Assembly: GCA_016792625.1 (NCBI GenBank) | Contig: JAEUKK010000061.1 | Span: 30,380-94,379 of the forward strand | DNA length: 64,000 nucleotides | Direction of reading: 5' to 3' | Origin: Deltaproteobacteria bacterium | GTDB lineage: Bacteria; Myxococcota_A; UBA796; UBA2385 | Made by a program: the position numbers and the translations under genes | The notes under the pieces: generated by a model | Database searches by the model: none | What the model was told of the DNA's origin: nothing | What the model saw: the letters and a program-made list of their open reading frames with translations, nothing else | Shown here: one piece after another, positions 51,717-61,139 of the stretch | Position numbering within the stretch: the stretch's first letter is position 1 | Layout of the letters: each line of letters opens with the position of its first letter

Positions 51717-52960
51717 TGCAGTTCGTCCGCGACATGCTCGACCGGGCGGCTCCCCTTTTCGAAGAGGGGGGCAAGCTCCACAAGTACCACGCCTTCTACG
51801 AGGCCCCCGACACGCTGCTGTTCACGCCGCCGACCGTCACGAGCGGCCGCACCCACGTGCGCGACGGCATGGATCTCAAGCGCATGATGGTGACCGTGGT
51901 CGCCGCGCTGGGCCCCGTCATCGCGATGGCCCTCTACAACACCGGCCTGCAGGCCAACCTCGCCATTCAGAGCGCCGGGGCGGCCGCCATCCGTGACGAC
52001 TGGAACACCGCGCTGCTGCACATCCTGATGGGTGACAGCGGGGTGGGCGCCCACGACCCGACCAGCCTCTTCGGCAATGTGCTCTACGGCGCGCTCTACT
52101 TCTTCCCCATCCTGATCACCACCTTCGCGGTCGGCGGTCATATCGAGATGGGCACGGCGGTCATCCGCAAGCACGAGGTCAACGAGGGCTTCCTCGTCAC
52201 CGGCTTCTTGCTGCCGCTGACCCTGCCGGCGACCATTCCCTTGTGGCAGGTCGCGGTGGGCGTCGCCTTTGGCGTCATCATCGGCAAAGAGGTCTTCGGC
52301 GGCACGGGCATGAACGTGCTCAACCCCGCGCTGACCGCCCGCGCCTTCCTCTTCTTCGCCTACCCGGGCCAGATCTCGGGCGACGCGGTGTGGACGGCGG
52401 CGAACAACGTCGACGGCTTCTCGGGCGCGACCTGGCTGAGCCGGGCCGCCGCCGAGCACGGCGCGCTCAGCCAGGCCTCGTGGATGGACTCCTTCCTTGG
52501 CTTCATCCCGGGCTCGATGGGTGAGACCAGCGCGCTGGCCTGCCTTCTGGGCGCGGGCGTGCTCATCGCGACCCGCATCGGCAGCTGGCGCACCATGGTC
52601 GGCGTGGTCGCCGGCACGGTCATCGTCGCCTCGCTGCTCAACGCGGTGGGCTCCGACACCAACCCGATGTTCGCCGTGCCCTTCTGGTGGCACATGGTGC
52701 TCGGCGGGTGGGCCTTCGGAACGGTCTTTATGGCCACCGACCCGGTGTCGAGCGCGTTCACCAACACCGGCCGCCTCCTCTACGGTTTCGGCATCGGCGC
52801 CCTCGTGGTCCTGGTCCGGGTGGTGAACCCGGCCTACCCCGAGGGGATGATGCTCGCGATCCTGTTCATGAACCTGTTCGCTCCGCTCTTCGACTACTTC
52901 GTCGTGCAGGGCAACATCAAGCGGAGGCTCGCTCGCAGCCATGTCGCAGCCCACCACTAG
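51716..52960 (+). CDS. nqrB: Na+-NQR subunit B
   Basis: 414 residues, polytopic. FMN is attached through the Thr of SGAT, here T239 in [11 protein letters not shown] (V. cholerae Thr236 equivalent). The core segment [29 protein letters not shown] is family-typical. Multiple transmembrane helices are visible from residue 57. Subunit B carries covalent FMN and riboflavin, and forms part of the sodium channel and the quinone site. Start by one-base overlap with nqrA. Confidence 0.97.
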   Translation: MQFVRDMLDRAAPLFEEGGKLHKYHAFYEAPDTLLFTPPTVTSGRTHVRDGMDLKRMMVTVVAALGPVIAMALYNTGLQANLAIQSAGAAAIRDDWNTALLHILMGDSGVGAHDPTSLFGNVLYGALYFFPILITTFAVGGHIEMGTAVIRKHEVNEGFLVTGFLLPLTLPATIPLWQVAVGVAFGVIIGKEVFGGTGMNVLNPALTARAFLFFAYPGQISGDAVWTAANNVDGFSGATWLSRAAAEHGALSQASWMDSFLGFIPGSMGETSALACLLGAGVLIATRIGSWRTMVGVVAGTVIVASLLNAVGSDTNPMFAVPFWWHMVLGGWAFGTVFMATDPVSSAFTNTGRLLYGFGIGALVVLVRVVNPAYPEGMMLAILFMNLFAPLFDYFVVQGNIKRRLARSHVAAHH

Positions 52961-53729
52961 TTACACGGTCATGTTCGCGGCTGGGGTCTGCCTCATCTGC
53001 TCCTTGTTCGTGAGCGGCGCCGCGGTCGCCCTCAAAGACAAGCAGGACGCCAACAAGGTCCTCGACAAGCAGAAGAAGGTACTCGCCGTCGCTGGTCTCA
53101 TCGAGGAGGGCGCGAGCCCGTCCGCGTCCGAGGTCGACGCCATCTTCGCCGAGAAGATCTCCGCCCAGGTGGTGGACATGAAGACCAAGCAGGTGGTCAA
53201 TGACCCCAGCTTCGACTTCAAGACCTATGACGCGGTGAAGGCCTCGAAAGACCCTGCGACCTCTCTCGAAGTCGCGCCCAACAAGGCCAAGGTCGGCCGG
53301 CTCCCTGCCCGTCACGTGGTCTACTGCGTGAAAGACGGCGGCGCGTGCAGCCAGTACATCTTCCCGGTTGAGGGCAAGGGCCTCTGGTCGACGATGTACG
53401 GCTTCCTCAGCCTCGAGAAAGACCTGAACACCGTCAGGGGCATCACCTTCTATGCCCATGGCGAGACGCCGGGCCTCGGCGGTGAGATCGACAACGCTGG
53501 CTGGAAGGCGCTCTGGCCGGGCCGCAAGGTCTACAAAAACGACGGCTCGGTAGCGCTCAAGGTCGTCAAAGGGCAGGCCGGCGACGTGAAGACTGCGCCG
53601 CACAACATTGACGGCTTGAGTGGGGCGACGCTGACCAGCAACGGCGTGACCTACCTCGTCGACTTCTGGCTCGGCCCCGATGGTTTCAAGGGCTACATCG
53701 ACAACCTCAAGAGCGGGAGTGCGGGATGA
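52941..53729 (+). CDS. nqrC: Na+-NQR subunit C
   Basis: 262 residues with one N-terminal membrane helix ([22 protein letters not shown]). The covalent FMN site is T230 in [15 protein letters not shown], near V. cholerae Thr225. The periplasmic part contains [35 protein letters not shown], the usual FMN-binding context. The start overlaps the end of nqrB by 20 bases, and its stop overlaps nqrD by 4 bases (ATGA). ApbE, encoded downstream, would attach the FMN. Confidence 0.97.
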   Translation: MSQPTTSYTVMFAAGVCLICSLFVSGAAVALKDKQDANKVLDKQKKVLAVAGLIEEGASPSASEVDAIFAEKISAQVVDMKTKQVVNDPSFDFKTYDAVKASKDPATSLEVAPNKAKVGRLPARHVVYCVKDGGACSQYIFPVEGKGLWSTMYGFLSLEKDLNTVRGITFYAHGETPGLGGEIDNAGWKALWPGRKVYKNDGSVALKVVKGQAGDVKTAPHNIDGLSGATLTSNGVTYLVDFWLGPDGFKGYIDNLKSGSAG

Positions 53730-54370
53730 GCGCGCAGCCGGGCATTCTGAGCAAACAGCAGCGCGAAGCGCTGATCGACCCGCTGGTCAACAACAACCCC
53801 ATCGCCCTGCAGATCCTGGGCATCTGCTCTGCGTTGGCGGTCACGACCAAGATGGAGACCGCGCTGGTCATGAGCCTCGGCTTGACCGTGGTGACGGCCT
53901 TCTCGAACCTCGTGATCAGCCTGATGCGGAACTACATCCCCGCGAGCATCCGCATCGTCGTGCAGCTCACGGTCATCGCGTCGCTGGTCATCGTGACCGA
54001 CCAGATCCTCAAGGCCTTCGTCTTTGACGTCAGCAAGCAGCTGTCGGTCTTCGTCGGCCTGATCATCACCAACTGCATCGTGATGGGCCGCGCCGAGGCC
54101 TACGCCATGGCCAACCCGCCGGGCGCGAGCTTCCTCGACGGCATCGGCAATGGTCTCGGCTACAGCCTCGTGCTGATCAGCGTCGCGTTCATCCGCGAGC
54201 TGCTCGGCAGCGGCAAGCTGCTCGGCGTCTCGATCCTCAAGCTGACCACCGAGGGCGGCTGGTACACCAGCAACGGCCTGATGCTGCTCGCGCCGGGGGC
54301 CTTCTTCCTCATTGGGACCATCATCTGGGCGCTTCGCACCTGGAAGCCCAACCAGATCGAGGCGGAGTAG
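53726..54370 (+). CDS. nqrD: Na+-NQR subunit D
   Basis: 214 residues with six predicted transmembrane helices. Cys34 in [19 protein letters not shown] and Cys117 in [15 protein letters not shown] are the pair that, with NqrE, coordinates the intramembrane iron centre. Overlaps nqrC by 4 bases (ATGA). The last segment is [15 protein letters not shown]. Confidence 0.97.
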   Translation: MSAQPGILSKQQREALIDPLVNNNPIALQILGICSALAVTTKMETALVMSLGLTVVTAFSNLVISLMRNYIPASIRIVVQLTVIASLVIVTDQILKAFVFDVSKQLSVFVGLIITNCIVMGRAEAYAMANPPGASFLDGIGNGLGYSLVLISVAFIRELLGSGKLLGVSILKLTTEGGWYTSNGLMLLAPGAFFLIGTIIWALRTWKPNQIEAE

Positions 54371-54373
54371 ACA

Positions 54374-54988
54374 ATGGAAGCCTACCTGAGCCTGCTCACC
54401 AAGTCGATCTTCGTCGAGAACATGGCGCTGTCCTTCTTCCTCGGCATGTGCTCGTTCATGGCCGTGAGCAAGAAGGTCGAGACCGCCATCGGCCTCGGCG
54501 TCGCGGTCACCTTCGTGCTCGCCATCACCACTCCGCTCAACCAAGCCATCGCGAGCTTGTTGTTGAAAGAGGGGGCCCTTGCGTGGGTGCACCCCTCGAT
54601 GGCCACGGTCGACCTCAGCTTCCTCAACTTCCTCATCTTCATTGGCACGATCGCCGCGGCGGTGCAGATCGTCGAGATGACGCTCGACCGCTTCCTGCCC
54701 GCGCTCTACAACGCGCTGGGCGTGTTCCTGCCGCTGATCGCCGTGAACTGCGCCATCCTTGGCGCCTCGCTGTTCATGGTCGAGCGTGACTACAGCTTTG
54801 CCGAGTCGGCCGTCTTCGGCACCGGGTCGGGCATCGGCTGGGCGCTCGCCATCATGGCGATGGCCGCCATCCGCGAGAAGATGCGGTACTCGCACGTGCC
54901 CCCGGCGCTGCGTGGGCTCGGCATCTCCTTCTACCTCACCGGTCTGATGGCCATCGGGTTCATGGCCTTCGCGGGCATCCAGCTTTGA
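54374..54988 (+). CDS. nqrE: Na+-NQR subunit E
   Basis: 204 residues, six helices. Cys26 ([20 protein letters not shown]) and Cys126 ([14 protein letters not shown]) are the iron-centre ligands. It shares the tandem inverted topology with NqrD and starts 3 bp after its stop. It is essential for electron transfer through the membrane centre. Confidence 0.97.
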   Translation: MEAYLSLLTKSIFVENMALSFFLGMCSFMAVSKKVETAIGLGVAVTFVLAITTPLNQAIASLLLKEGALAWVHPSMATVDLSFLNFLIFIGTIAAAVQIVEMTLDRFLPALYNALGVFLPLIAVNCAILGASLFMVERDYSFAESAVFGTGSGIGWALAIMAMAAIREKMRYSHVPPALRGLGISFYLTGLMAIGFMAFAGIQL

Positions 54989-55022
54989 GCTGCGCTTTGC
55001 GCGGCTCTCGACGGAGCGTTTC

Positions 55023-56249
55023 ATGCTGACCGGCGTTCTCGGCATCGTGATGTTCACGGTGATCATCCTGGCCCTCGTCGCCATCCTGATGGTGGCGAAG
55101 GCCAAGTTGGTCCCCTCGGCGGACGTCAAGATCATCATCAACGGCGACCTGTCCAACCCGGTGATCACCCGCTCGGGCGGCACCCTGCTCGGCGCGCTGG
55201 CCGAGAAGAAGATCTTCATCCCCTCGGCTTGTGGCGGCAAGGGCAGCTGCGGCGTCTGCCGCGTGCACGTGCACAAGGGCGGCGGCGAGATGCTCCCGAC
55301 CGAGCAGGGCTGGATCAGCCGCGGCGAGGCCCGCGAGGGCTGCCGGCTGTCCTGCCAGGTCAAGGTCAAGCAGGACATGGAGATCGAGGTCGAACCCGAG
55401 GTCTTCAGCGTCAAGAAGTGGCAGTGCACGGTCAGCTCGAACGGGAACGTGGCCACCTTCATCAAGGAGTTCAAGCTCCAGCTGCCCCCGGGTGAGTCGG
55501 TGCCCTTCCGCGCCGGCGGCTACATCCAGATCGAGTGCCCGCCGCACGTCGCCAACTACAAGGACTTCGACATCGAGCCCGAGTACCGCGGCGACTGGGA
55601 CAAGTTCAACCTCTGGCAGTTCGTGTCCAAGGTCGACGAGACCGTGACCCGCGCGTACTCGATGGCGAACTATCCGGGCGAAGAGGGCATCATCATGCTC
55701 AACGTCCGCATCGCCAGCCCGCCGCCCCGCCAGCCCGAGCTGCCCCCGGGCAAGATGAGCTCCTTCATCTTCTCGTGCAAGCCGGGCGACAAGGTCACCA
55801 TCTCGGGCCCCTTCGGCGAGTTCTTCGCCAAGGACACCGACAACGAGATGATCTTCATCGGTGGCGGCGCGGGCATGGCCCCGATGCGCTCGCACATCTT
55901 CGACCAGTTCAAGCGCATCCACACCCACCGCAAGGTGAGCTTCTGGTACGGCGCGCGGTCCTGGCGCGAGGCCTTCTACGTCGAGGACTTCAACGAGATC
56001 CAGGCGCAGAACGACAACTTCCAGTGGTTCATCGCGCTGAGCGAGGCCCAGCCCGAAGACAACTGGAACGGCCTCACCGGCTTCATTCACAACGTGGTGA
56101 AGACCGAGTACCTGCTCAAGCACCCCTCGCCCGAAGACATCGAGTACTACCTCTGCGGGCCGCCGATCATGAACAGCTCGGTCATCAAGATGTTGACCGA
56201 CCTGGGCGTCGAGCCTGAGAACATCGCGCTGGACGACTTCGGCGGTTGA
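55023..56249 (+). CDS. nqrF: Na+-NQR subunit F (NADH dehydrogenase with 2Fe-2S)
   Basis: 408 residues. One N-terminal helix (5-25) is followed by a ferredoxin-like 2Fe-2S domain with Cys70, 76, 79 and 111 ([14 protein letters not shown]...LSCQVKV). The FAD domain has [14 protein letters not shown] (RxYS) and [10 protein letters not shown]. The NADH part has [21 protein letters not shown] and the C-terminal [19 protein letters not shown]. It takes electrons from NADH on the cytoplasmic side. Its stop overlaps the apbE start (TGATG). Confidence 0.97.
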   Translation: MLTGVLGIVMFTVIILALVAILMVAKAKLVPSADVKIIINGDLSNPVITRSGGTLLGALAEKKIFIPSACGGKGSCGVCRVHVHKGGGEMLPTEQGWISRGEAREGCRLSCQVKVKQDMEIEVEPEVFSVKKWQCTVSSNGNVATFIKEFKLQLPPGESVPFRAGGYIQIECPPHVANYKDFDIEPEYRGDWDKFNLWQFVSKVDETVTRAYSMANYPGEEGIIMLNVRIASPPPRQPELPPGKMSSFIFSCKPGDKVTISGPFGEFFAKDTDNEMIFIGGGAGMAPMRSHIFDQFKRIHTHRKVSFWYGARSWREAFYVEDFNEIQAQNDNFQWFIALSEAQPEDNWNGLTGFIHNVVKTEYLLKHPSPEDIEYYLCGPPIMNSSVIKMLTDLGVEPENIALDDFGG

Positions 56250-57397
56250 TGTCCCCGGGCCAGCTCAGCCCAAGACAGCTGGTGCGGCGCTTCCTGCCGC
56301 CCGCTGTCTTTGTGCTTTTGATCGGCTGGCACCAGGGCTGGGGGGCCTGCGGCGGCCCGCCGGCCTCTGGTCCGGCCGTACAAGAGGCGCCCCACACCCT
56401 CATCCAGGGCGAGGCCTTCGGCGCGGGCTTCTCGTTGAAGGTGAGCGGGGCCCGCACGCCTAGCGAAGAACAGGCCCTCAACGATGTCGTGGGGGCCATT
56501 CTCAGCGAGGTCGACCTCCAGGTCAGCACCTGGCGGCCCGACAGCGCGCTGGCCCGCTTCAACGCCGCGGCCGACACCGCGCCCCGGCCCTTCCCGGCGG
56601 CGCCGCTCGGGCTGATCGGCGAGTCGCTGGCCTTGGGCGCGGCGAGCCAGGGCGCTTTTGACGTCACCGTGCGGCCTTTGGTGCGCCTCTGGGGTTTTGG
56701 CTCGGGCGCGGCCACGGTCGAGCCCCTGCCCGCCCAGCTCGACGATGCCCGCGCCTTCGTCGGCAATCACCTCCTGGTCGTTGATCTGGACGGGGGCACC
56801 CTGCAAAAACGTGACCCACGGGTCGAGGTCGACCTCTCGGCGATCGCGCCGGGCTGGGCGGCTGACCTCGTCGCCGCCAAGCTCGAGGAGATGGGCCTGC
56901 ACGACTGGCTCATCGACGTCGGCGGCGAGCTGCGGGGCAAGGGCCGCGGGCCCGACGGCGCCCCCTGGCGGGTGGCGATCGAGCAGCCCGATGCGGTGGC
57001 CCGCCAGGGCTACGCCTTTGTCGAGCTGAGCAGCGGGGCCCTGGCCACTTCGGGTGACTACCGCGCCTACCGCGAGGTCGACGGGCAGCGGGTCTCGCAC
57101 ACCATCGACCCGCGCACCGGCCACACGGTGCGGCACCGGCTGGCCTCGGTCAGCGTGCTCCACCCGCGCGCGGCGCTGGCCGATGGCTGGGCGACGGCGC
57201 TCAACGTGCTTGGGCCCAACGACGGGCTGCGGCTCGCCGAAGAGCTGGGCTTGGCGGCCTTCTTTATCGTCCGCAACCCCGATGGCAGCTTCACCCCCGC
57301 CGCGACCCGGGCGTGGGTCGCCGCGCAGGGGCCCGCCCCCGGTTATGGCGCGACGGGCGCTCCTTCGGGTGGCGCTGCAGGGGGCGCTTCGCCATGA
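56249..57397 (+). CDS. apbE: FMN transferase ApbE (flavin trafficking protein), lipoprotein-like
   Basis: 382 residues. The N-terminal hydrophobic leader (FLPPAVFVLLIGWHQGWGAC) ends at a possible lipobox Cys. ApbE marks are LSEVDLQVSTWRPDSALARFNA, AASQGAFDVTVRPLVRLWGFG, WLIDVGGELRGKGRGPDGAPWRVAIEQP, LATSGDYRAYREVDGQRVSHTIDPRTGH (with the metal-binding D and T sites) and DGWATALNVLG. It transfers FMN from FAD to the Thr of NqrB and NqrC. Its position in the nqr operon fits exactly. Ends in a Gly/Ala-rich tail overlapping nqrM. Confidence 0.95.
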   Translation: MSPGQLSPRQLVRRFLPPAVFVLLIGWHQGWGACGGPPASGPAVQEAPHTLIQGEAFGAGFSLKVSGARTPSEEQALNDVVGAILSEVDLQVSTWRPDSALARFNAAADTAPRPFPAAPLGLIGESLALGAASQGAFDVTVRPLVRLWGFGSGAATVEPLPAQLDDARAFVGNHLLVVDLDGGTLQKRDPRVEVDLSAIAPGWAADLVAAKLEEMGLHDWLIDVGGELRGKGRGPDGAPWRVAIEQPDAVARQGYAFVELSSGALATSGDYRAYREVDGQRVSHTIDPRTGHTVRHRLASVSVLHPRAALADGWATALNVLGPNDGLRLAEELGLAAFFIVRNPDGSFTPAATRAWVAAQGPAPGYGATGAPSGGAAGGASP

Positions 57398-57645
57398 CCG
57401 TCGTGCTGCTGACCGTGGGCTTCTTCGCCATCGCGATGGGCGCGATGGCGCTGGGCGTGATCCTGAGCAACCGGCGCCTGCACGGCTCCTGCGGCGGCGC
57501 GGGCGGCGATGACTGCCTCTGCGAGATCGAGAAGCGGCGGGCTTGCCATCACCAGAAGCACGGGCTGGGCGCTGATGGCGTGATCTCGACCGGGGCTGAC
57601 CGGGCCGGCCTGTTCGGCGCGCCCGCGGCTGATGGCCGCGCCTGA
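57394..57645 (+). CDS. nqrM: NqrM, Na+-NQR maturation factor
   Basis: 83 residues, start overlapping apbE stop (ATGA). One transmembrane helix (3-25, VVLLTVGFFAIAMGAMALGVIL) is followed by the cysteine block HGSCGG...CLC...C at Cys33, 41, 43 and 51. This is the DUF539/NqrM pattern (aMaiGvil...GSCGG...C.C...C). NqrM is required to insert the iron centre between NqrD and NqrE. The C-terminal ~30 residues are extra. A small gene easily missed in annotation. Confidence 0.93.
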   Translation: MTVVLLTVGFFAIAMGAMALGVILSNRRLHGSCGGAGGDDCLCEIEKRRACHHQKHGLGADGVISTGADRAGLFGAPAADGRA

Positions 57646-58189
57646 GCGGCGCCTGCGCCGCTGGTCCCCGCTCCCGCCCGAGGCCTTGGTCGCGCGCCTG
57701 CGTGAGGTGGTCGAGCCCTTCGACGCCCCGATGACCTTGCGGTTCCGGGTGAGCGGCGCGGGCGTGGTCAGCCGCAGCCTCGAGGCGCCTGAGACGGCCA
57801 AGCCGCTGTTCGGGCTGGTGAGCCCAGAGCGGCTGCGGCTGGCCTGTACGCCCCGCTCCGCCGACGTGAACCCCTTCGCGCCGATCATCCGGGCGAGCCT
57901 TGCGCCCGCGGCGGGGGGCACGGCGGTCGAGGTTGAGCTGCGCAGCCACCCGATGGCGCCGAGCTTGATCGGGCTCTTTCGTGTCTTCGCCGGCGCCGTC
58001 GGCGTCGCGGCCGCGCTGGGCGCCCGCACCCGCCCCGATGTGGCGGCGGTGGCCGCGCTCTTCGCGCTGCTCTTCCTCGTCGTGCCGCCGTTGCGCGCCC
58101 GTTGGGGCTTCGACCGGGGCTGTGCGGCCGCGCTCGCCGCGCTTGATGGGGCGATCCCCCTGCGTGACGCGGCGCCGGTCGCGCCATGA
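57632..58189 (+). CDS. Membrane protein of unknown function
   Basis: 185 residues. The start overlaps the last 14 bases of nqrM. A soluble N-terminal half with beta-strand character (MTLRFRVSGAGVVSRSLEAP...AVEVELRSHP) precedes two transmembrane segments (about 115-132 LIGLFRVFAGAVGVAAAL and 139-155 AAVAALFALLFLVVPPL). No recognised family. Its overlap with nqrM and with the following rmlD-like gene suggests co-transcription with the nqr operon, but not a role in the pump. Confidence 0.65.
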   Translation: MAAPERRLRRWSPLPPEALVARLREVVEPFDAPMTLRFRVSGAGVVSRSLEAPETAKPLFGLVSPERLRLACTPRSADVNPFAPIIRASLAPAAGGTAVEVELRSHPMAPSLIGLFRVFAGAVGVAAALGARTRPDVAAVAALFALLFLVVPPLRARWGFDRGCAAALAALDGAIPLRDAAPVAP

Positions 58190-59034
58190 GCGGCCCGCTG
58201 CTGGTCACCGGGGCGGGCGGCCTGCTCGGCGGGGCGCTGGCCGCCCTGCCGGGGGCCGTCGGGCTGCGCCGGGCCGAGCTCGACATCACCGATGGGGGCG
58301 CGCTGAACGCGGCCCTCGACCAGCATCGGCCTGCGGCGGTGGTCAACGCCGCGGCCTTCGCCCGGGTGGACGCGGCCGAGCAGGCGCCCGCCGAGGCCCA
58401 GGCGGTCAACGCGGCGGCGCCGGCGGCGCTGGCCCTGGCCTGTCAGCGGCGGGGCATCCGCTGCGTGCACATCTCCACCGACTACGTCCTGCGGGGGCTC
58501 GCGGTCCCCGGGCACCTGCTCGACGAGCGCGCCCCGCTCGACCCGGTCGGCGTCTACGCCCAGACCAAGGCCGAGGGTGAGGCGGCGGTGCTCGCCGCCG
58601 GTGGGGTCGTGCTGCGGGTCCAGTGGCTCTATGCGACGCAGGGCACGTCATTCTTCGCGCGTGCCCTGGCGCGCCTGCGCGCGGGCGAGCTGCTGCGCCT
58701 CGTGCCCGATCAGGTCGGCTGCCCGACCCCCGCGGCGCTGCTCGCGGGCTGGATCGGGCGCGTGGCAGAGGGGGGCCCGACCGGCCTGTTCCACCTCGCG
58801 ACCACCGGCGAGGTGAGCCCGGTGGGCTGGCTCGGCGCCGCGGCGGCCGCCCTCGCCCTCCCCCTGCGGTGGGAGCCGCTGCCCCGTGCGGCCATCGGCC
58901 CGGTGCCTCGCCCCGCGCGCAGCTGCCTCGATGGCGGCTTGGCCCGGGCCACCTTCGGCCTGCCGGCGGTCGCCTGGGACGACGCGCTGCGCGCCGCTCT
59001 GCGCGACGAGGCGCCTGTGGAGCGGCCCAGCTGA
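58186..59034 (+). CDS. RmlD-like dTDP-4-dehydrorhamnose reductase
   Basis: 282 residues, short-chain dehydrogenase fold. LVTGAGGLLGGALAALPGA is the Rossmann loop, RPAAVVNAAAFARVDAAEQAP the DAxEx phrase of RmlD, CVHISTDYVLRGL the S-T-D-Y-V motif and VGVYAQTKAEGE the active-site YxxxK. RmlD reduces dTDP-4-keto-rhamnose in deoxysugar synthesis. No rmlA, rmlB or rmlC lies nearby, so another sugar substrate is possible. It overlaps the upstream gene by 4 bases. Confidence 0.88.
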   Translation: MSGPLLVTGAGGLLGGALAALPGAVGLRRAELDITDGGALNAALDQHRPAAVVNAAAFARVDAAEQAPAEAQAVNAAAPAALALACQRRGIRCVHISTDYVLRGLAVPGHLLDERAPLDPVGVYAQTKAEGEAAVLAAGGVVLRVQWLYATQGTSFFARALARLRAGELLRLVPDQVGCPTPAALLAGWIGRVAEGGPTGLFHLATTGEVSPVGWLGAAAAALALPLRWEPLPRAAIGPVPRPARSCLDGGLARATFGLPAVAWDDALRAALRDEAPVERPS

Positions 59035-59072
59035 CGGCCTGCACCCTGCGGCGGGCGCCCGCGCTGGCCGGC

Positions 59073-59555
59073 TTAGCCCAGGCCCTCGAGGGCGCGGGTC
59101 AGCTCGATGTCGTCGAGGAACAGCTCCTCGACGTCGGGGTCGGCGAGCAGGGCCCGGGCGGCGGTGCGCCCGAACTGGGTGAAGCCCCCGGCGTGGCGCA
59201 GGGCCGCGCAGAGGCGGGCCGAGACCGCGGCGGGCGTGGCGGCGGGGCGCAGCTCGAGGTCGCCGCGCTCGACCAGCTGGACCACCAGCGCGTCGATCAC
59301 GGCCAAGATGCGCCGCTCACCCTCGGCGGCCCGCAGGCGCCGTGCGTCGGGGCGGCCCCCCTCCTCGCCCGTCCCGGCCGGCCGGTGGGGCCCCTCGGCG
59401 GCGGGGGGCGGCGCAGCGACGGGGAGCATCGGCGCTTCGACCGGCGCGCCCTCCATCTCGACGATGATGACGTCCTCTGGCTCATCATCGAGCTGGTCGA
59501 GCAGGGCGCGGGCCTCGTCGACGCTCAGGCCGACGGCAGGGGGGCGGGTGGCCAT
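59073..59555 (-). CDS. Unknown protein with acidic N-terminus
   Basis: 160 residues from the ATG at 59555 with GGAG upstream. An acidic stretch (EARALLDQLDDEPEDVIIVEMEG) is followed by a Pro-rich linker and a helical C-terminal domain (ERRILAVIDALVVQLVERGDLELRP...LCAALRHAGGFTQFGRTAARALLADPDVEELFLDDIELTRALEGL). No enzyme motif, signal or membrane segment. The next gene to the right on the same strand is 17 bp upstream, so they form a pair. No family was recognised. Confidence 0.65.
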   Translation of the reverse strand: MATRPPAVGLSVDEARALLDQLDDEPEDVIIVEMEGAPVEAPMLPVAAPPPAAEGPHRPAGTGEEGGRPDARRLRAAEGERRILAVIDALVVQLVERGDLELRPAATPAAVSARLCAALRHAGGFTQFGRTAARALLADPDVEELFLDDIELTRALEGLG

Positions 59556-59572
59556 GGGGCTCCGGTGCTGGT

Positions 59573-60319
59573 TCAGGCCAGCGCGCCGTCCACATAGCAG
59601 ACCTGCCCCCGCCGCACGATGAGGCGCCCGGGGCCCTGGTGCAGCCAAGCCGAGACCGCGTGCGCGTCGCCGTGCGGGTAGGTCTCGAGCGTCGCGCGCA
59701 AAAAGGCGCTCAGCGGCTCGCGCCCGTGGCGGGCCACCCGCTCTTCGGCCCAGTCGATGACCGGATCGACCCGCCGCGCGGCGCTCGCGTAGTAGCCGGC
59801 CCCCAGCTTGCGGACGGCGTCGCCGGCGTGGCGCAGGCGGTCGCGCACCTGGCGGATGCTCGGGGGCGGGTCTTGGGCGTCGGCCATGCGCTCGGCGATC
59901 GCCCGCGCGCCGGCCACCCCGCCGAGCGAGAGCAGCGCCTCGCGGGGCGACATCGGCGCGACCGCGGTCGCTGGCTGCCGCAGCGCGGCCAGGAGCTGGG
60001 GGCCCACCTCGGCCTCGGGGGGCAGGCCGAGGCCCCCGCGCACTGCGGCCCGGAGCGCCGCGTCGGTCAGCCGCCCACCGCCCGCCCGCGCCGCCCGCAG
60101 CCCGGCCTGCATGGCCGCCCACCGGCTGAGCTTGTGCAGCGGCGCCGCCATCAAATCGGCGTCGATCACGTCGTGGACGGTGTTCAGCTCGGCCCGCTCA
60201 CACCAGCGTCGAAGGGTCGCTGGGTCGCTGACCACATCGAGCAGCTCAGCGAGGTCTGCCCCGACCGGCGGGCCGGGCGCGGGGCTCGCGAGCTCACCTG
60301 GGCTCATCGTGGTGCGCAT
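59573..60319 (-). CDS. Unknown protein, probably cytoplasmic
   Basis: 248 residues from the ATG at 60319; an internal ATG 12 bases later is an alternative. Ala/Arg-rich and helical. Readable blocks are VSDPATLRRWCERAELNTVHDVIDADLM, LHKLSRWAAMQAGLRAARAG, LLSLGGVAGARAIAERMADA and the C-terminal QGPGRLIVRRGQVCYVDGALA. No signal, membrane helix or known motif. It lies 17 bp upstream of the 59073 gene, co-transcribed. The same strand carries no further gene to the right until the convergent cluster. Confidence 0.6.
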   Translation of the reverse strand: MRTTMSPGELASPAPGPPVGADLAELLDVVSDPATLRRWCERAELNTVHDVIDADLMAAPLHKLSRWAAMQAGLRAARAGGGRLTDAALRAAVRGGLGLPPEAEVGPQLLAALRQPATAVAPMSPREALLSLGGVAGARAIAERMADAQDPPPSIRQVRDRLRHAGDAVRKLGAGYYASAARRVDPVIDWAEERVARHGREPLSAFLRATLETYPHGDAHAVSAWLHQGPGRLIVRRGQVCYVDGALA

Positions 60320-60473
60320 GTGCGATGCTCTCGCGAGGTGCGGGGGGGGAACCGGCGGCTGTACTCGCAGCGTATACGTCGCCCGCCGACCCGCAAGGCC
60401 GAATTGTGGAGCCCGAAGTGGGGGAGAGCCGCCGCAGCGGGCGCGATAGGGCGCGGACCCATGAGGAGGCCCC

Positions 60474-61025
60474 ATGCGCGCGCGGCCCACGCCATCATCG
60501 ACGACACCCCCGGTGGGGGTCCCCAGGGCGCAGGCCGAGGCGGGGCAAGCCGCCGTCGACCCGCAGCACCCGGCGGGGCGGCCGTGGGGGTCCGACGCGG
60601 CCCGCTGCGGGGGCTGCGCCTGGGCCCGCTTGCGGGGGCCGGGCCCGCGGGTCCTGCGCTGTGAGGCGGCGGGCGGCCTGCGGGTCGAGCCGGGCTGGCG
60701 GGCCTGCGACCGCCACGAGCCGCCGCTCGACTGCCTCAGCTGCGGGGCCTGCTGCGGTCCGGCCTATGATGTGGTCGAGGTCTCCTTGCGCGACCCGGTC
60801 CGCACGGCGGCCCCGGCGCTGCTCGAGCGCCGCGAGGGCCGCTGGCAGGTGCGGCGCGCGCCGGGCAACCGCTGCGCCGCGCTGTGCGAAGACAGCCTGC
60901 ACTGCACCATCTACGAGCATCGGCCCCGCTGCTGCCGCGAGCTGGAGCGCGGCGGCCCGCACTGCCTCTGGGCCCGGCGCCGCCTCGGCCTGAGCCCGCG
61001 CTGGGCGGGGCCGGCCGCGGGTTGA
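60474..61025 (+). CDS. YkgJ-type cysteine cluster protein
   Basis: 183 residues. A Cys-rich core has CGGCAWARL, CEAAGGLRVEPGWRACDRHEPPLDCLSCGACCGPAYDVVEV and, later, RCAALCEDSLHCTIYEHRPRCCREL. The CLSCGACC and C.IYEHRPRCCREL blocks are the YkgJ/zinc- or iron-chelating CxxCxxCC family. The function of that family is uncertain. A first ~45 residues are Pro-rich, and the true start may lie later, near residue 40. It lies 114 bp before the B12 radical SAM gene on the same strand. Confidence 0.78.
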   Translation: MRARPTPSSTTPPVGVPRAQAEAGQAAVDPQHPAGRPWGSDAARCGGCAWARLRGPGPRVLRCEAAGGLRVEPGWRACDRHEPPLDCLSCGACCGPAYDVVEVSLRDPVRTAAPALLERREGRWQVRRAPGNRCAALCEDSLHCTIYEHRPRCCRELERGGPHCLWARRRLGLSPRWAGPAAG

Positions 61026-61139
61026 GCGCCCCCTCCGCGCCGACCCGGCCGCCGAAGCCGCGCGGCGGCGGGGGCGCGGGCCTCCGCCTGGGCTACGATG
61101 AGGCGCCGCCTGCGCCGTGGGCGCACCCCTGGAGCGCCG

